Of a stretch of DNA of 49,012 bases, positions 37,240-47,983 are shown one piece after another. Origin of the DNA: Vibrio sagamiensis NBRC 104589 (lineage in GTDB: Bacteria; Pseudomonadota; Gammaproteobacteria; Enterobacterales; Vibrionaceae); the NCBI RefSeq assembly GCF_007990935.1, contig NZ_BJXJ01000032.1, positions 1 to 49,012 on the forward strand. The letters are read 5' to 3'. Numbering within the stretch: the stretch's first letter is position 1; each line of letters begins with the position of its first letter. Below the pieces are notes generated by a model. It saw nothing but the letters and a program-made list of their open reading frames with translations, did not search any database and was not told where the DNA came from. Position numbers and translations under genes: made by a program.

Positions 37240-38220
37240 TTACTTAGCCTTAATACCCTTGGCGTTATTCATATACTGGAAGAATTCACTCGTTGGATCC
37301 AGAACAAGCATATCACTCTTAGAGCTAAACGATTTCTCATAAGCCTTCAAAGAGCGCAAGAAAGTAAAGAACTCAGGATCTTTGCTGTATGCTTTAGAGT
37401 AAATCTTTGTCGCTTCAGCATCAGCTTCACCACGTGTTACTCGTGCTGTTTTATCAGCTTCAGCAAGAATTTTTGCCACTTCAAGTTCAGCTTGTGCACG
37501 AATAACTTCTGCTTTTTCTCGACCTTGTGAGCGGAATTTACGTGCAACAGACTCACGCTCTGCTCTCATGCGTCGATAGATAGACTCACTGATTTCATCA
37601 GGTAGGTTGATTTTCTTAATACGGAAATCAACAACGCGAACCCCTAAGTCTTTCATTGCACTTTCACGAGTATCGTTAAGTACTTCAGACATAATTAAGT
37701 CACGTTCACCATCAATTTCTAGTGCCTTTAATGCTGCTTCTGTGGTGAGATCATCTTCTACCTTACCAACAAGCTCTTGGCTCTTTTTACGTGGCCCAGA
37801 AATAATTTGTTTGATTTCACGGGAACCAATCTCAGAACGCAAAACATCGGTCACTTTACGTTCCAATAGTGCTTCAGCCGTTAAAGAATTACCTCCCCCA
37901 GTCGCAAGATAGTAACGACCAAAATCTTCAATACGCCATTTTACGTATGAATCAATGATTACATCTTTTTTCTCAGAAGTAACGAAACGGTCCGCTCTCC
38001 CATCCATCGTTTGGATACGTGCGTCTAATTGTTTCACACTATCAAACAATGGCATTTTGAAATGTAAACCAGGACTATAAATACGCGTGGCGTCATTGTT
38101 ATCTTTTAAGACACGGCCAAATCGAACCACAATGCCACGTTCACCTTCTGGGATAACGAACAATGACATCAACATCAAAGCTAGAGCGATGACCAGTACA
38201 GGGATCATTAACTTACGCAT
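37240..38220 (-). CDS. hflC: HflC, protease modulator
   Basis: HflC is an inner-membrane SPFH (stomatin/prohibitin) protein that with HflK forms a large cage around FtsH and modulates membrane protein degradation. The 326-residue product has one N-terminal transmembrane helix (about 5-23), the SPFH domain (VIPEGERGIVVRFGRVL onward), and a long coiled coil about 190-270. It starts 2 nt after hflK and is last in the tsaE-to-hflC block. Confidence 0.96.
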   Translation of the reverse strand: MRKLMIPVLVIALALMLMSLFVIPEGERGIVVRFGRVLKDNNDATRIYSPGLHFKMPLFDSVKQLDARIQTMDGRADRFVTSEKKDVIIDSYVKWRIEDFGRYYLATGGGNSLTAEALLERKVTDVLRSEIGSREIKQIISGPRKKSQELVGKVEDDLTTEAALKALEIDGERDLIMSEVLNDTRESAMKDLGVRVVDFRIKKINLPDEISESIYRRMRAERESVARKFRSQGREKAEVIRAQAELEVAKILAEADKTARVTRGEADAEATKIYSKAYSKDPEFFTFLRSLKAYEKSFSSKSDMLVLDPTSEFFQYMNNAKGIKAK

Positions 38221-38222
38221 TC

Positions 38223-39428
38223 TTAGTATCTCCCTTGACGTGTACTTGTTGAGCGAGATGGTGTATTCGTTGTACTTTTAGTACTCTGAGATTCCAACTC
38301 AATTTTATCGTAAGTCGAAGACGAGCTTGATTTACGTTTTGTTTGTGTTGTCCCTTCTTGACCAGCAAGTTTGTCGATCGGTAAATACAACATATTGCCA
38401 GTAGATTCAGAATCAATAAGTACTTTCGATGTGCTTGAATATACCTCTTCCATCGTATCAAGGTACAAACGATCGCGTGTTACTTCAGGAGCCGCTTGAT
38501 ATTCAGGTAAAAGCTTTTCAAACTGCGCCACTTGACCAAGCGCTTCGTTTGTTACACGTTCAGTATAACCTTGCGCTTCTTTCTTCAGACGTTCAGCACG
38601 ACCTGTTGCCTTAGGAAGAATATCATTACGGTATGCTTCTGCTTCACGTTCAAAACGCTCTTCATCCTCACGAGCAGCAATAGCATCATCAAAAGCATCT
38701 TTTACTTGTTCTGGTGGACGAGCAGATTGGAAGTTGACATCCACAATAACTAAACCCATGTCATAGCTATCAATAATCTGATTCAGAGTTTCTTGAGTGC
38801 TTTGACGGATTTGTTGTCGACCACTTGTTAAAATACTGTCCATTAATGAATCACCGATCACAGCACGAAGCGCTGAATCTGTCGCTTGACGTAGGCTATC
38901 ATCGGCATTGGTGACACGATATAAATATTTATACGGGTCAGCAACACGATACTGAACGTCCATTGCAACTGTCACAACGTTCTCATCTTTGGTCAGCATT
39001 AGACCAGAGGCACGTAGTGAACGAATCGCTTGAACGTTCACAGCTCGATATTCATCGATAAAGCGAGGACGCCAGTTCAAACCAGGTTCAACAACAACCT
39101 CAGGTTCATATTTACCTAAACGTAAGATGATGCCTTGCTCTGCTTCACCAATAGTATAAAAGCCAGCAAAGAACCAAACAGCAATCGAGATGAGTGCAAC
39201 GACACCAAAGCCAATTGCACCGCCACCACCGCTGGTAGGTGAACTACCGCCGCCTTTTTTACCAAACTTACCACCCAACTTTTGACTCAGTTTGTTAAAC
39301 ACTTCATCAAGATCTGGTGGACCTTGTTCTCGCCCACCAGGACGTTGGCTGCCACGATCATTATTACCCCATGGGTCCTTATCGCGGCCATTATTGCCGT
39401 TGTTATTTCCAGGCTCATTCCACGCCAT
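38223..39428 (-). CDS. hflK: HflK, protease modulator
   Basis: HflK is the SPFH partner of HflC in the FtsH-HflKC complex. The 401-residue protein starts with a Gly/Asn/Asp-rich cytoplasmic stretch (about 1-68), has one transmembrane helix around 72-93, then the SPFH domain (QGIILRLGKYEPEVVVEPGL) and a coiled coil. The last 50 residues are Ser/Thr-rich. The ATG (39426-39428) has GGAG at good spacing. It lies 45 nt after hflX and 2 nt before hflC. Confidence 0.96.
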   Translation of the reverse strand: MAWNEPGNNNGNNGRDKDPWGNNDRGSQRPGGREQGPPDLDEVFNKLSQKLGGKFGKKGGGSSPTSGGGGAIGFGVVALISIAVWFFAGFYTIGEAEQGIILRLGKYEPEVVVEPGLNWRPRFIDEYRAVNVQAIRSLRASGLMLTKDENVVTVAMDVQYRVADPYKYLYRVTNADDSLRQATDSALRAVIGDSLMDSILTSGRQQIRQSTQETLNQIIDSYDMGLVIVDVNFQSARPPEQVKDAFDDAIAAREDEERFEREAEAYRNDILPKATGRAERLKKEAQGYTERVTNEALGQVAQFEKLLPEYQAAPEVTRDRLYLDTMEEVYSSTSKVLIDSESTGNMLYLPIDKLAGQEGTTQTKRKSSSSSTYDKIELESQSTKSTTNTPSRSTSTRQGRY

Positions 39429-39473
39429 TAGAAAGCTCCATCATTTGATATGACGTTATACTGTAGCAGTCCT

Positions 39474-40763
39474 TTAAGTGACTATAAAGTCGACTAAAAC
39501 TGCCCCTTCTCTTTTTTCAAGTCTAGACCAATCCACTTGCTGCATTCGAATATCGATCAACAGGTTACCTTCTTGGTCATACTTCTCACGTTGTATACAC
39601 TTCATTTGGAAGAATGTACTACGAATTCTTCCTTGGTATTCGGGAGGAACACGCAATTGATATTCTACCATTTTCGACGCTAACCGCTCAGTTAGTGCTT
39701 CAAACAGTAACTCAATACCGATTCCATCCATCGCGGATACCCAAACCGTATTAGGCATGCCTTGCTCATCACGATCAATACGTGGAAGTGGTTGTTCTAA
39801 ATTATCAATCTTATTCATGACAATGAGACTTGGCACTTCATGTGCGTCTATCTCTTCTAATACATCGTGAACAGCTTGAATGTTCTCACGAAAACGCTCA
39901 TCACTGGCATCAACAACATGTAACAAAATGTCAGCTTCTTGCGTTTCCTGTAATGTTGCTTTAAATGCAGCAACCAAATCATGAGGTAAGTGGCGGATAA
40001 AACCAACCGTATCAGCTAAGATAGCTGGCCCCACATCTGCTAATTCTATCTTACGTAATGTAGGGTCGAGTGTTGCAAATAATTGATCGGCGGCATACAC
40101 CCCCGCTTCAGTTATACGATTGAATAGCGTCGATTTACCAGCATTGGTGTAACCGACGAGGGAAACTGTTGGAATTTCGGCTCGGTTTCGAGCACGCCGT
40201 CCTTGTTCTCGTTGCTTCGCAACCTTTTCTAAGCGACGAAGTATGGTTTTAATTCTATCACGCAATAAACGACGATCCGTCTCAAGCTGGGTTTCACCCG
40301 GACCTCGAAGGCCTATACCGCCTTTTTGCCTTTCAAGGTGCGTCCACCCTCGAATCAAACGAGTGGAAATATGCCGAAGCTGAGCTAACTCAACTTGTAA
40401 TTTACCTTCGTGTGTTCGAGCTCGTTGGGCAAAAATATCAAGGATTAGACCAGTACGGTCGAGAACTCGACACTTGCACAACGCTTCTAGGTTACGCTCT
40501 TGGGCAGGAGAGAGGGAGTGATTAAAAATCACGATTTCAGCCCCAGATAATTGCACAGCAGTTGCAATCTCCTGAGCTTTACCCTCTCCAACATAGTATT
40601 TGGGGTGCGGAGAGCGGCGGCTACCAGTCAAAACCTGCAGTGCCTCTACTCCAGCAGAAGAAACTAGCATTTCAAATTCAGCTAGGTCTTCCCACTCCCC
40701 TTCTTGCGTAAAGTTGATATGAACAAGTACGGCTCGCTCACCGGATTCATAACGGTCAAACAA
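39474..40763 (-). CDS. hflX: Ribosome-associated GTPase HflX
   Basis: HflX is a GTPase that splits stalled 70S ribosomes, notably under heat stress. The 429-residue protein has an N-terminal HflX domain with RTGLILDIFAQRA, a glycine-rich GGIGLRGPGETQLETDRR linker, and a GTPase domain with G1 GYTNAGKST, G3 DTVGF and G4 NKID. The start is TTG (40761-40763) about 8 nt after GAGG; this gives the conserved MFDRYESGERAVLVHI, and no ATG fits. It lies 37 nt after hfq. Confidence 0.95.
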   Translation of the reverse strand: MFDRYESGERAVLVHINFTQEGEWEDLAEFEMLVSSAGVEALQVLTGSRRSPHPKYYVGEGKAQEIATAVQLSGAEIVIFNHSLSPAQERNLEALCKCRVLDRTGLILDIFAQRARTHEGKLQVELAQLRHISTRLIRGWTHLERQKGGIGLRGPGETQLETDRRLLRDRIKTILRRLEKVAKQREQGRRARNRAEIPTVSLVGYTNAGKSTLFNRITEAGVYAADQLFATLDPTLRKIELADVGPAILADTVGFIRHLPHDLVAAFKATLQETQEADILLHVVDASDERFRENIQAVHDVLEEIDAHEVPSLIVMNKIDNLEQPLPRIDRDEQGMPNTVWVSAMDGIGIELLFEALTERLASKMVEYQLRVPPEYQGRIRSTFFQMKCIQREKYDQEGNLLIDIRMQQVDWSRLEKREGAVLVDFIVT

Positions 40764-40800
40764 GCAATCAACCTCTTTTAATGAACATGTTAATTAAAAA

Positions 40801-41064
40801 TTAATCTTCAGCTTTATCTTGTGGACGCTCACCTTGAGCGCGCTCACCGCTGTGATGGCTAACAGGACGAGCCGGTACAACGGTAGAAATTGCATGCTTA
40901 TATACCATTTGGTTTACAGTATTCTTCAATAGAATGACAAACTGATCGAAAGATTCAATCTGACCTTGTAACTTTATACCATTCACAAGATAAATCGAAA
41001 CTGGAATACGTTCACGACGTAACGCATTTAGGAATGGGTCTTGTAAAGACTGCCCCTTAGCCAT
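40801..41064 (-). CDS. hfq: RNA chaperone Hfq
   Basis: Hfq is a hexameric Sm-like protein that brings small RNAs and mRNAs together; in vibrios it serves quorum sensing among other circuits. The 87-residue product has the Sm1 motif ([17 protein letters not shown]) and Sm2 YKHAIST with the uridine-binding His and Lys, and a short polar C-terminal tail. The ATG is 41062-41064. It lies between miaA and hflX as in E. coli, with a structured 191-nt spacer from miaA. Confidence 0.98.
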   Translation of the reverse strand: MAKGQSLQDPFLNALRRERIPVSIYLVNGIKLQGQIESFDQFVILLKNTVNQMVYKHAISTVVPARPVSHHSGERAQGERPQDKAED

Positions 41065-41100
41065 TTTATTTTTCCTTATTTAATTTGTTGTTGTAATTAT

Positions 41101-41146
41101 TTAGCAATTGGTGCAATGCAAAGGTACAACTTTGCATATGTGCTAA
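41101..41146 (-). promoter_or_regulatory. Stem-loop in the hfq leader
   Basis: ATGCAAAG (41116-41123) pairs with CTTTGCAT (41130-41137), and TTAGCA (41101-41106) with TGCTAA (41141-41146), making a two-part stem 37-82 nt before the hfq ATG. In E. coli Hfq represses its own mRNA by binding the leader; this structure is a natural candidate for such control here. Confidence 0.5.
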
Positions 41147-41239
41147 ACGAATCAAAAAGCACTCTAAGTTTGTAGCACCTAAGTTTAGGAAGCGCCAACA
41201 ACGATGAACTTGAGAATGCATTCACGCAAAAACGATCAC

Positions 41240-41245
41240 ATTATA
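41240..41245 (-). promoter_or_regulatory. Candidate -10 element of an hfq promoter
   Basis: A perfect TATAAT on the minus strand, just after the miaA stop codon. The -35 at 17 nt is poor (AGCATC). E. coli hfq has promoters around miaA, so a local promoter is expected, but this one rests on the -10 alone. Confidence 0.35.
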
Positions 41246-41255
41246 CACATTGACA

Positions 41256-42188
41256 TCAAGCAGATGCTATTGCATCCGATATGATACCAAGTGATTTATC
41301 AACATTATCGCTATTCAACCAAGTTAAATCATTCCAGCTGCGTAACCAGGTGATTTGACGCTTGGCTAATTGACGGGTTGCACAGATTCCACGGAAAACC
41401 GCTTCATCTCGGGTGCAGTTACCATCCAAATACTCCCACATCTGTCTATAACCTACGCAACGGATTGAAGGAAGATCAATATGGAGGTCTTTACGCGCAT
41501 ACAGCGCCTTTACTTCACTTTCAAATCCTGCCTTCATCATTTTATCGAAGCGTAATTCAATTCGACGATGGAGTTCTGCCCTATCCTTGGGGACTATTGC
41601 AAACTGCTTTACACTATATGGCAAAGGTTCGCCTTTCGTCTGTGTTAATTCTGTTAAAGTTTTACCTGAAATACGAAAGACTTCCAGCGCACGAGATAAA
41701 CGTTGAGGATCATTAGGGTGAATCCTCGCGGCTGATACCGGGTCTATCTCGCTAAGTTCATCGTGCAACACCGACCAGCCCTTAGTCAATGCTTCTTGCT
41801 CAATTTGCTGACGAATCTCCGAGTTTGCAGCCGGAAGAGGTGATAACCCTTCAAGTAACGCCTTATAGTACAGCATGGTTCCACCAACCAGCAGCGGAAT
41901 TTTTCCTTGTTGAACAATTTCAGCCATTGCCTGTAAGGCATCACGTCGAAAATCGGCTGCTGAGTAGGCTTCCTTAGGATCGAGCAAGTTGATCAAGCGA
42001 TGAGGAGCAAGCGCCAACTCGCGCTCATCTGGCTTTGCTGTACCAATATTCATATCTTTGTAGATCAAAGCTGAATCTACACTGATAATTTCAACCGGAT
42101 ATTTTTCCCGTAAACGTATTGCTAACTCCGTCTTCCCTGATGCGGTGGGGCCCATCAAGAAGAGAGCCAAAGGTAATTTATCTGTCAT
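41256..42188 (-). CDS. miaA: tRNA dimethylallyltransferase
   Basis: MiaA transfers a dimethylallyl group to A37 of tRNAs that read UNN codons. The 310-residue product has the P-loop [11 protein letters not shown] (13-23), the [16 protein letters not shown] segment typical of the family, and the later [15 protein letters not shown] motif. The ATG overlaps the mutL stop as ATGA, so the two are coupled. It lies upstream of hfq, as in E. coli. Confidence 0.97.
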   Translation of the reverse strand: MTDKLPLALFLMGPTASGKTELAIRLREKYPVEIISVDSALIYKDMNIGTAKPDERELALAPHRLINLLDPKEAYSAADFRRDALQAMAEIVQQGKIPLLVGGTMLYYKALLEGLSPLPAANSEIRQQIEQEALTKGWSVLHDELSEIDPVSAARIHPNDPQRLSRALEVFRISGKTLTELTQTKGEPLPYSVKQFAIVPKDRAELHRRIELRFDKMMKAGFESEVKALYARKDLHIDLPSIRCVGYRQMWEYLDGNCTRDEAVFRGICATRQLAKRQITWLRSWNDLTWLNSDNVDKSLGIISDAIASA

Positions 42189-44245
42189 GGTTTTAATTTG
42201 GCAATAGTGGAAGAAAAGTCAACAGCGGATACAAACTCTGTATCCTCCAATGGTAATACACCATGTTTGAGCTGCTCAATTTCTGCAATAATTTGAATTG
42301 CTTCAGAAAGAGTATAATGGTTCTTCACCGTCGTAACCTGAATAGCAAGCCAATCGATAAGCTCAGCCATGATAACGCCTTCTGCGACGTTCTCTCTCTT
42401 TATTCGCGTTTGCGCGTAAGATAACAGATCTGGGATTAAAGATTGTAAATTTTGTTGTCGCAAAGGCGAAGGGACACCCATAACCATCACTGACTTATCA
42501 TTACGCAGCTTAAGCTGAATACCAAGTTGAGCAAAGCAGCGCTGATGTGTTGTCACTAAGTTGAGTAATTCAGGCTCTATTTTTATCGATAGTGGCACCA
42601 AAAGAGGCTGCGCCTTTAAGGGCTCATGAACAGGGGTAAGCTGTCCTTGCGTTCGATAAAACTCAGCTTTCGTGAGTGCGACTAAAGCGACCCCATGACT
42701 ACTGCTCATTAGCACAAACTGTTGATCCACAATGGCTAACGCTTTACCCAATTGAGTAAGCGCTGGTAAAGACTCGTTTGAGGTTAACGGTTTCGGTACT
42801 CGCCGTTCAGGGGCCGACGGTTCTGAAGCAGATTGTTTAGACGCTGACTGTTTAGATGCTAGCTGTGCTGGAACATTGTCGTTATCCTCTGGAGTTTGTA
42901 ATAACTCCTGATAAGCACGCACTTCTTGTTGGCTTGGTGCTGGCTCAGTGTATCGTTCCTGCTGAGGTTTCTGTTTTAAAAGCGGCTTAGACTCAATCCA
43001 ATCGGTCGTGGTTATCCTCTCTGCTGTGTCAGATTCTCGAGCTGAAAAACGGTTGCCGCTTTCAGCTCTAGGGTTGGTTTCATAATCGTTGCGTCCAGGA
43101 TAAGCCGGAGTATCATTAATTGCTTGATAGACCTGCTTAGGAACAGACTGTTCAGTCACCTTTTGTGGTTCAGCATGCTGCTCATCGGCAGATGGCTCAC
43201 AAGCATAATGAAATGCGGACTCATTAACTTGTGGAGTATCGACAACCGAACCTTGGGCTAAAGCATCAGCAAGCGCTTGATAGATAAAATCGTGCACTAA
43301 TCTGGCTTGGTGGAAACGCACTTCATGCTTCGCAGGATGAACGTTGACATCCACTTGGTGAGGATCCAATTCTATAAACAACACATAAGCGGCAAACTGC
43401 TCTGGCTTAAGACTCATCGAGTAACTCTGACGAATCGCGTGATTGATTAACTTGTCACGCATCATCCGGCCATTGACATAGCAGTATTGTAAATCACTTT
43501 GCTGCCGAGCACCTTCTGGTGTGGTTATCCAACCATGCAGCTTGAGACCTTGATGCTCCAACTCAATTCGCAGCATATGGCGAACAAAACCATTACCGCA
43601 TACAGCCGCGATACGCTTTTCCATTTGCAATTGATTGGTTGCCGCTCGATATTGGCGGACCATTTTACCGTTGTGACGTACATTAATCGTCACATCAAAA
43701 CGACTCAAGGCAATCCGTTTTAGCAGCTCATCAATATGAGTAAATTCTGTTTTTTCAGTTCGCAGAAACTTTCGGCGTGCAGGAGTATTAAAAAACAGAT
43801 CCAACACTTCTACCGATGTCCCGATAGGGTGTGCTGTTGGCTGTAACTTTACTTCCATATCCCGCCCTTCGGAGTAAGCACTCCAAGCTTGCTCCTGAGT
43901 CGCGGGACGTGAAGTTATGGTCAGGCGTGATACCGAGCTGATACTTGCGAGAGCCTCACCACGAAAGCCTAAGCTCATGATGGCTTCAAGATCATCCAAG
44001 GTGTGAATTTTCGATGTCGCATGGCGACTAAGCGCTAAACCTAATTCATCTTTAACAATACCTTTACCGTTATCCCGAACACGAATTAGCTTAGCGCCGC
44101 CTTTTTCGATATCGATATCGATACGGGTGGCACCAGAGTCAAGACTGTTTTCAACCAATTCCTTGACCACGGAGGCGGGTCTTTCGACCACTTCTCCTGC
44201 AGCAATTTGGTTGGCTAATCGAGCCGGTAAAATCTTAATCGTCAT
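42185..44245 (-). CDS. mutL: DNA mismatch repair protein MutL
   Basis: MutL links mismatch-bound MutS to MutH nicking and UvrD unwinding. The 686-residue protein has the GHKL ATPase motifs [17 protein letters not shown] and [10 protein letters not shown] in its first 110 residues and a C-terminal dimerisation domain from about 500. The linker (about 345-490) is long and low-complexity, rich in Gln, Ser, Glu and Pro, with a short tandem repeat. It is longer than E. coli MutL (615), the excess being in the linker. It lies 17 nt after amiB and overlaps miaA. Confidence 0.97.
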   Translation of the reverse strand: MTIKILPARLANQIAAGEVVERPASVVKELVENSLDSGATRIDIDIEKGGAKLIRVRDNGKGIVKDELGLALSRHATSKIHTLDDLEAIMSLGFRGEALASISSVSRLTITSRPATQEQAWSAYSEGRDMEVKLQPTAHPIGTSVEVLDLFFNTPARRKFLRTEKTEFTHIDELLKRIALSRFDVTINVRHNGKMVRQYRAATNQLQMEKRIAAVCGNGFVRHMLRIELEHQGLKLHGWITTPEGARQQSDLQYCYVNGRMMRDKLINHAIRQSYSMSLKPEQFAAYVLFIELDPHQVDVNVHPAKHEVRFHQARLVHDFIYQALADALAQGSVVDTPQVNESAFHYACEPSADEQHAEPQKVTEQSVPKQVYQAINDTPAYPGRNDYETNPRAESGNRFSARESDTAERITTTDWIESKPLLKQKPQQERYTEPAPSQQEVRAYQELLQTPEDNDNVPAQLASKQSASKQSASEPSAPERRVPKPLTSNESLPALTQLGKALAIVDQQFVLMSSSHGVALVALTKAEFYRTQGQLTPVHEPLKAQPLLVPLSIKIEPELLNLVTTHQRCFAQLGIQLKLRNDKSVMVMGVPSPLRQQNLQSLIPDLLSYAQTRIKRENVAEGVIMAELIDWLAIQVTTVKNHYTLSEAIQIIAEIEQLKHGVLPLEDTEFVSAVDFSSTIAKLKP
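42831..42860. repeat. 15-nt tandem repeat inside mutL
   Basis: GATTGTTTAGACGCT (42831-42845) and GACTGTTTAGATGCT (42846-42860) are adjacent in-frame copies with two differences, encoding a doubled ASKQS unit in the MutL linker. Copy number change would keep the frame and probably be tolerated. Confidence 0.8.
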
Positions 44246-44262
44246 GATAGGTTTAAGCTCAT

Positions 44263-45987
44263 CTAGTTGTTAGGAATAATCAGAACCTGTCCAACATGTA
44301 ACGTGTCTGAACGCAATTTATTGGCCTTACGTAAACTGGCCATACTGACACCATATTTCTTCGCAATTTTGCCTAAATACTCACCGCGGGCGACTTTGTG
44401 CTTTTGCACAGGCTTATCTTTGACTGCCACGGTGATTTTTAGTTTCTTTCCAACCCACAAGGTATCCGACTTAAGATTATTTTCTCGGCGGATATCTGCG
44501 ACTTTCACTTTGTAATGACTGGCAATCTTTCCTAAAAACTCGCCAGATTTAACGGTGTGTATAATCGTTTCTGTTCTCACCGAGCTACGCTGAGCTGGTA
44601 CTGCAGATGGTGAAGAAGCACCAGCAAAAATTGTGAGTTTTTGCCCTACTTTTACATGACTGGATTTGAGGTTGTTTTCACTCATGATCGCTTTTGTCGA
44701 TGTGCCATATTTCTGAGCAATGACCGATAGGAACTCTCCACGCTTAACCGTATGTACAATTGGCTTGTGTGTTGAAGAGAATACCGTTCCTTCTGGAGGG
44801 TTCTCTTTTAAGTATTTCACTACCGCTTTTGTTATCGCACTGGCTAATTTATCTTGGTGTGCACGCTGAAATAGTAGCTTTTCTTCTGTTGGATTAGAAA
44901 TGAAGCCCGTTTCAATCAATACCGATGGAATTTGAGGTGAGCGTAACACCGCGAGGCTAGTATTAATGGGTTTCGAGTTATGTAAGCGCGCCACTTTCCC
45001 CATTTCACCTAAAATCTCTTTCGCCAGTTTATAGCCTTCCTTCTGAGAGTGGCTAAACTGTAGGTCTAACAAGGTTTGGTTAACATTTTTATCTTTCGTA
45101 TTGCTCACGAAAGCAGTACCTGAACCGCCTAAGAGTTCTGATTGTTTCTCGTGGTTTTCAACCCAACGAGCAATTTCTGTATTGGCTCGACGCGTGTTCA
45201 AAACAAATACAGAACCTCCACGAGGCTTCGAAGAAGTAAAAGCATCAGCGTGCACGGAGATCAGTAAGTGGGCATCATTTTCACGGGCGATGGCGACACG
45301 TCGGTTCAAGTTGACAAAGTAATCACCAGAGCGCGTCATACGAGTTTTAACGCCTGGCACAGCGTTCAATTTAGCTGCCAGCTTATGAGCAATGCTCAAT
45401 ACCGCATCTTTTTCATACTTACGACGAGATGGACCAATCGAGCCAGGATCTTCACCACCATGCCCTGGGTCAATCACAATTAAAATCTCTTGCCCTCGTT
45501 TGACACTGCTCATGTCTTTGCTTGGCGTTGTTGTATTCGATGATTTTTCCGTTTTCGGCTTAACGACTTTTTTGCCATGTGGTAAATCAACCACTAAACG
45601 ATGACCGTACTGACCTCCTGGAGTAGGGTTAAGCGTAAAAAGCTCTGCATTCGCCGCTTGCTTCAGCTCGAAGACCAAACGATAGGTCCCTTTAGCTGGA
45701 GGTGTACTCTTGCGAACACGCTTTAAAACTGGGCTTTCAGTAACATTTAAAGGTAACTTCGCTTGCATGGTGGTATTTTTCAAATCCACAACAAGACGAT
45801 CAGGGCCAGAAAGAGAAAAGTAGGAGTAATTCGCTTCTGAGCTCAAATCAATGACAACACGAGTTTCATCAGGTGAAGGCCAAACTCGAAAACTTTTAAC
45901 AACGTTAGCTAGCACCAAGTGAGGAATAAGAACAAAGGCAGCAGTAAATAAAGTCACTGCAGCTCTAAATTTTGAGAAAATCAACAT
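44263..45987 (-). CDS. amiB: N-acetylmuramoyl-L-alanine amidase with three LysM domains
   Basis: AmiB cleaves the peptide from peptidoglycan at the septum so that daughter cells separate. The 574-residue protein has a signal peptide (about 1-27), an AMIN domain (about 30-125) for septal targeting, a zinc amidase-3 domain with the ligand segments [18 protein letters not shown] and IETGFISN (about 170-395), and three C-terminal LysM repeats starting [34 protein letters not shown] and [17 protein letters not shown]. The ATG (45985-45987) overlaps the tsaE stop by 7 nt. Confidence 0.95.
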   Translation of the reverse strand: MLIFSKFRAAVTLFTAAFVLIPHLVLANVVKSFRVWPSPDETRVVIDLSSEANYSYFSLSGPDRLVVDLKNTTMQAKLPLNVTESPVLKRVRKSTPPAKGTYRLVFELKQAANAELFTLNPTPGGQYGHRLVVDLPHGKKVVKPKTEKSSNTTTPSKDMSSVKRGQEILIVIDPGHGGEDPGSIGPSRRKYEKDAVLSIAHKLAAKLNAVPGVKTRMTRSGDYFVNLNRRVAIARENDAHLLISVHADAFTSSKPRGGSVFVLNTRRANTEIARWVENHEKQSELLGGSGTAFVSNTKDKNVNQTLLDLQFSHSQKEGYKLAKEILGEMGKVARLHNSKPINTSLAVLRSPQIPSVLIETGFISNPTEEKLLFQRAHQDKLASAITKAVVKYLKENPPEGTVFSSTHKPIVHTVKRGEFLSVIAQKYGTSTKAIMSENNLKSSHVKVGQKLTIFAGASSPSAVPAQRSSVRTETIIHTVKSGEFLGKIASHYKVKVADIRRENNLKSDTLWVGKKLKITVAVKDKPVQKHKVARGEYLGKIAKKYGVSMASLRKANKLRSDTLHVGQVLIIPNN

Positions 45988-46445
45988 AGCTCCAACAAAC
46001 TTAGTAACTGTATTCCGTAATCATTATTCGCCGTTAGCTCAGCAACCCTTTGCTCACCGACATAGCGTATATTCACGTCTAAATCTGGCTGTGGTAATAA
46101 ACCCTGCCCTTTTTCAGGCCACTCCACTAAGCAAATAGCATCATGTGTAAAATAATCGCGAATCCCCATAAACTCCAGTTCTTCAGGATCAGCTAGCCGA
46201 TAAAGGTCAAAATGGTAAACCTGAAATGCATCCAATTGATAAGGTTCTACCAAAGTATAAGTTGGGCTTTTCACATTAGCTTGATGACCAAGAGCACGAA
46301 TAAATCCTCGACTAAACGTTGTTTTGCCCGCCCCTAAATCACCATGTAAATAAATGGTTGTTTGCTGAGAACACACTTGAGCTAATGCCGAACCCAAAGC
46401 GACTGTTTCATGCTCATTTTTAAGATTAAATTGTTTTGTGTTCAT
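45981..46445 (-). CDS. tsaE: tRNA threonylcarbamoyladenosine biosynthesis ATPase TsaE
   Basis: TsaE is the P-loop ATPase that supports TsaB-TsaD in making t6A37 in ANN-decoding tRNAs. The 154-residue product (153 in E. coli) has Walker [12 protein letters not shown] (34-44), the [12 protein letters not shown] segment and [10 protein letters not shown] chose ATG 46443-46445 because it gives the family length; the longer frame adds 30 residues without homology. It heads the tsaE-amiB-mutL-miaA-hfq-hflX-hflK-hflC run. nnrE, which precedes tsaE in E. coli, is absent from the 263-nt gap to queG. Confidence 0.95.
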   Translation of the reverse strand: MNTKQFNLKNEHETVALGSALAQVCSQQTTIYLHGDLGAGKTTFSRGFIRALGHQANVKSPTYTLVEPYQLDAFQVYHFDLYRLADPEELEFMGIRDYFTHDAICLVEWPEKGQGLLPQPDLDVNIRYVGEQRVAELTANNDYGIQLLSLLELC

Positions 46446-46497
46446 TATTGCTTCTCTGACTGATGCTCGTCGACTGTAAAAAATCAAAATAACAAGA

Positions 46498-46527
46498 ATA
46501 GTAAACTGTGTTGGTTTTGATAAACAA
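46498..46527 (-). promoter_or_regulatory. Candidate promoter of the tsaE-amiB-mutL block
   Basis: On the minus strand TTGTTT (46522-46527), 18 nt, then TACTAT (46498-46503), about 53 nt before the tsaE ATG, in the divergent tsaE/queG spacer. Confidence 0.4.
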
Positions 46528-46708
46528 GCTCTCAAATGTCATATATATAAAAAAAGTACAGAAAAAGTCCAAATCTTCTTTTTTATCGAAGATAAATCGA
46601 TCATATATTTCAACTCAGCACGTTGATTACTCTTATTTGCTAGACTTTCTAGTGGCACCCTCTTATCAGATCCGTTAAGATGCGCCCCCTTTTTCTTGGT
46701 GATATAAC

Positions 46709-47836
46709 ATGGATTACACACAACTCGCACATCAAATCAAAATCTGGGGCAAAGAACTTGGCTTTCAGAAAGTCGGTATTTGTGATGTTGATCTTAGTGA
46801 ACATGAAACAGCCTTGCAAAGGTGGTTGGACTCCAATTACCACGGCTCTATGGATTGGATGGCTCGTCATGGTATGATGCGGGCTCGACCAGAAGAGCTT
46901 TTACCTGGAACTATTCGTGCGATCAGCGTACGTATGGATTATTTACCACCCGAAGCCGGATTCGCCACGAATTTGGCCAATCGCAATCATGGTTACATTA
47001 GCCGTTATGCGCTAGGACGTGACTATCACAAGCTGGTAAGAAAACAACTCAATAAACTTGGTCAACGTATCGAAAAAGAAGTAAAACAACTCGGTTACCG
47101 ACCTTTTGTCGATTCAGCACCTATTCTAGAAAGACCACTGGCTCAAAAGGCTGGGTTAGGTTGGACGGGCAAGCATTCTCTCATCTTAGACAAGGATTGT
47201 GGATCATGGTTTTTCCTAGGTGAACTACTGATAGACCTGCCTCTGCCAGTTGATCCACCCAGCCAAGACCAATGTGGCAAATGCAGCTCTTGCATTACCT
47301 CTTGCCCAACTCAAGCCATTGTGTCAGATAAAGTTGTTGATGCTCGACGTTGTATTTCTTACCTCACCATAGAATTTGATGGCGTTATTCCTGAGGAATT
47401 TCGCAAACCGATTGGTAATCGAATTTATGGTTGTGATGATTGCCAGCTTGTTTGCCCATGGAACCGCTTCGCAAATATTGCCGAACAAAAAGATTTCCAT
47501 CGCCGTAATAGCCTTCAAAATCCCGACCTTATTACTCTATTTAACTGGGATGAAGCTACCTTTCTAAAATCTATGGAGGGCTCAGCCATTCGTCGTATTG
47601 GACACGTTCAATGGCTACGAAATATCGCCATCGCTTTAGGTAATGCTGAATACAGCCAGAAAGCGATAGAATCACTGGAAGCACGACGCGGGCACAGCAG
47701 TCTTCTAGATAAACATATTGAATGGGCTTTAGAACAGCAAATTAAGCAACTTTCATTCAATCGTACCGAGAGCTCAGACACCAAACAGCAACGTTTGATA
47801 AGAATCATCGAAAAGGGATTACCCAGAGACGCATAA
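46709..47836 (+). CDS. queG: Epoxyqueuosine reductase QueG
   Basis: QueG reduces epoxyqueuosine to queuosine in the wobble position of GUN-anticodon tRNAs, using cobalamin and two [4Fe-4S] clusters. The 375-residue protein shows the N-terminal cobalamin-binding domain with YALGRDYHK and GLGWTGKHSLIL, then the two ferredoxin-like cluster motifs CGKCSSCITSCP and YGCDDCQLVCPWN, and a HEAT-like C-terminus. The ATG is 46709. It is divergent from tsaE and convergent with the downstream tRNA genes; no clear terminator follows, only a weak 8-bp hairpin (47862-47883). Confidence 0.96.
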   Translation: MDYTQLAHQIKIWGKELGFQKVGICDVDLSEHETALQRWLDSNYHGSMDWMARHGMMRARPEELLPGTIRAISVRMDYLPPEAGFATNLANRNHGYISRYALGRDYHKLVRKQLNKLGQRIEKEVKQLGYRPFVDSAPILERPLAQKAGLGWTGKHSLILDKDCGSWFFLGELLIDLPLPVDPPSQDQCGKCSSCITSCPTQAIVSDKVVDARRCISYLTIEFDGVIPEEFRKPIGNRIYGCDDCQLVCPWNRFANIAEQKDFHRRNSLQNPDLITLFNWDEATFLKSMEGSAIRRIGHVQWLRNIAIALGNAEYSQKAIESLEARRGHSSLLDKHIEWALEQQIKQLSFNRTESSDTKQQRLIRIIEKGLPRDA

Positions 47837-47983
47837 TTTTTATTGACGCATCAGTCTTAAGTTCATTGATAGCTTTCAATGAATGCAAAACTCTTTAATT
47901 ATTACAAAATGGTGTGTTTTATTGATACAAAATTGGAAGTTTTTGAACATAAGCAGGCCATTATATTGCTCTTATTTATTCAA

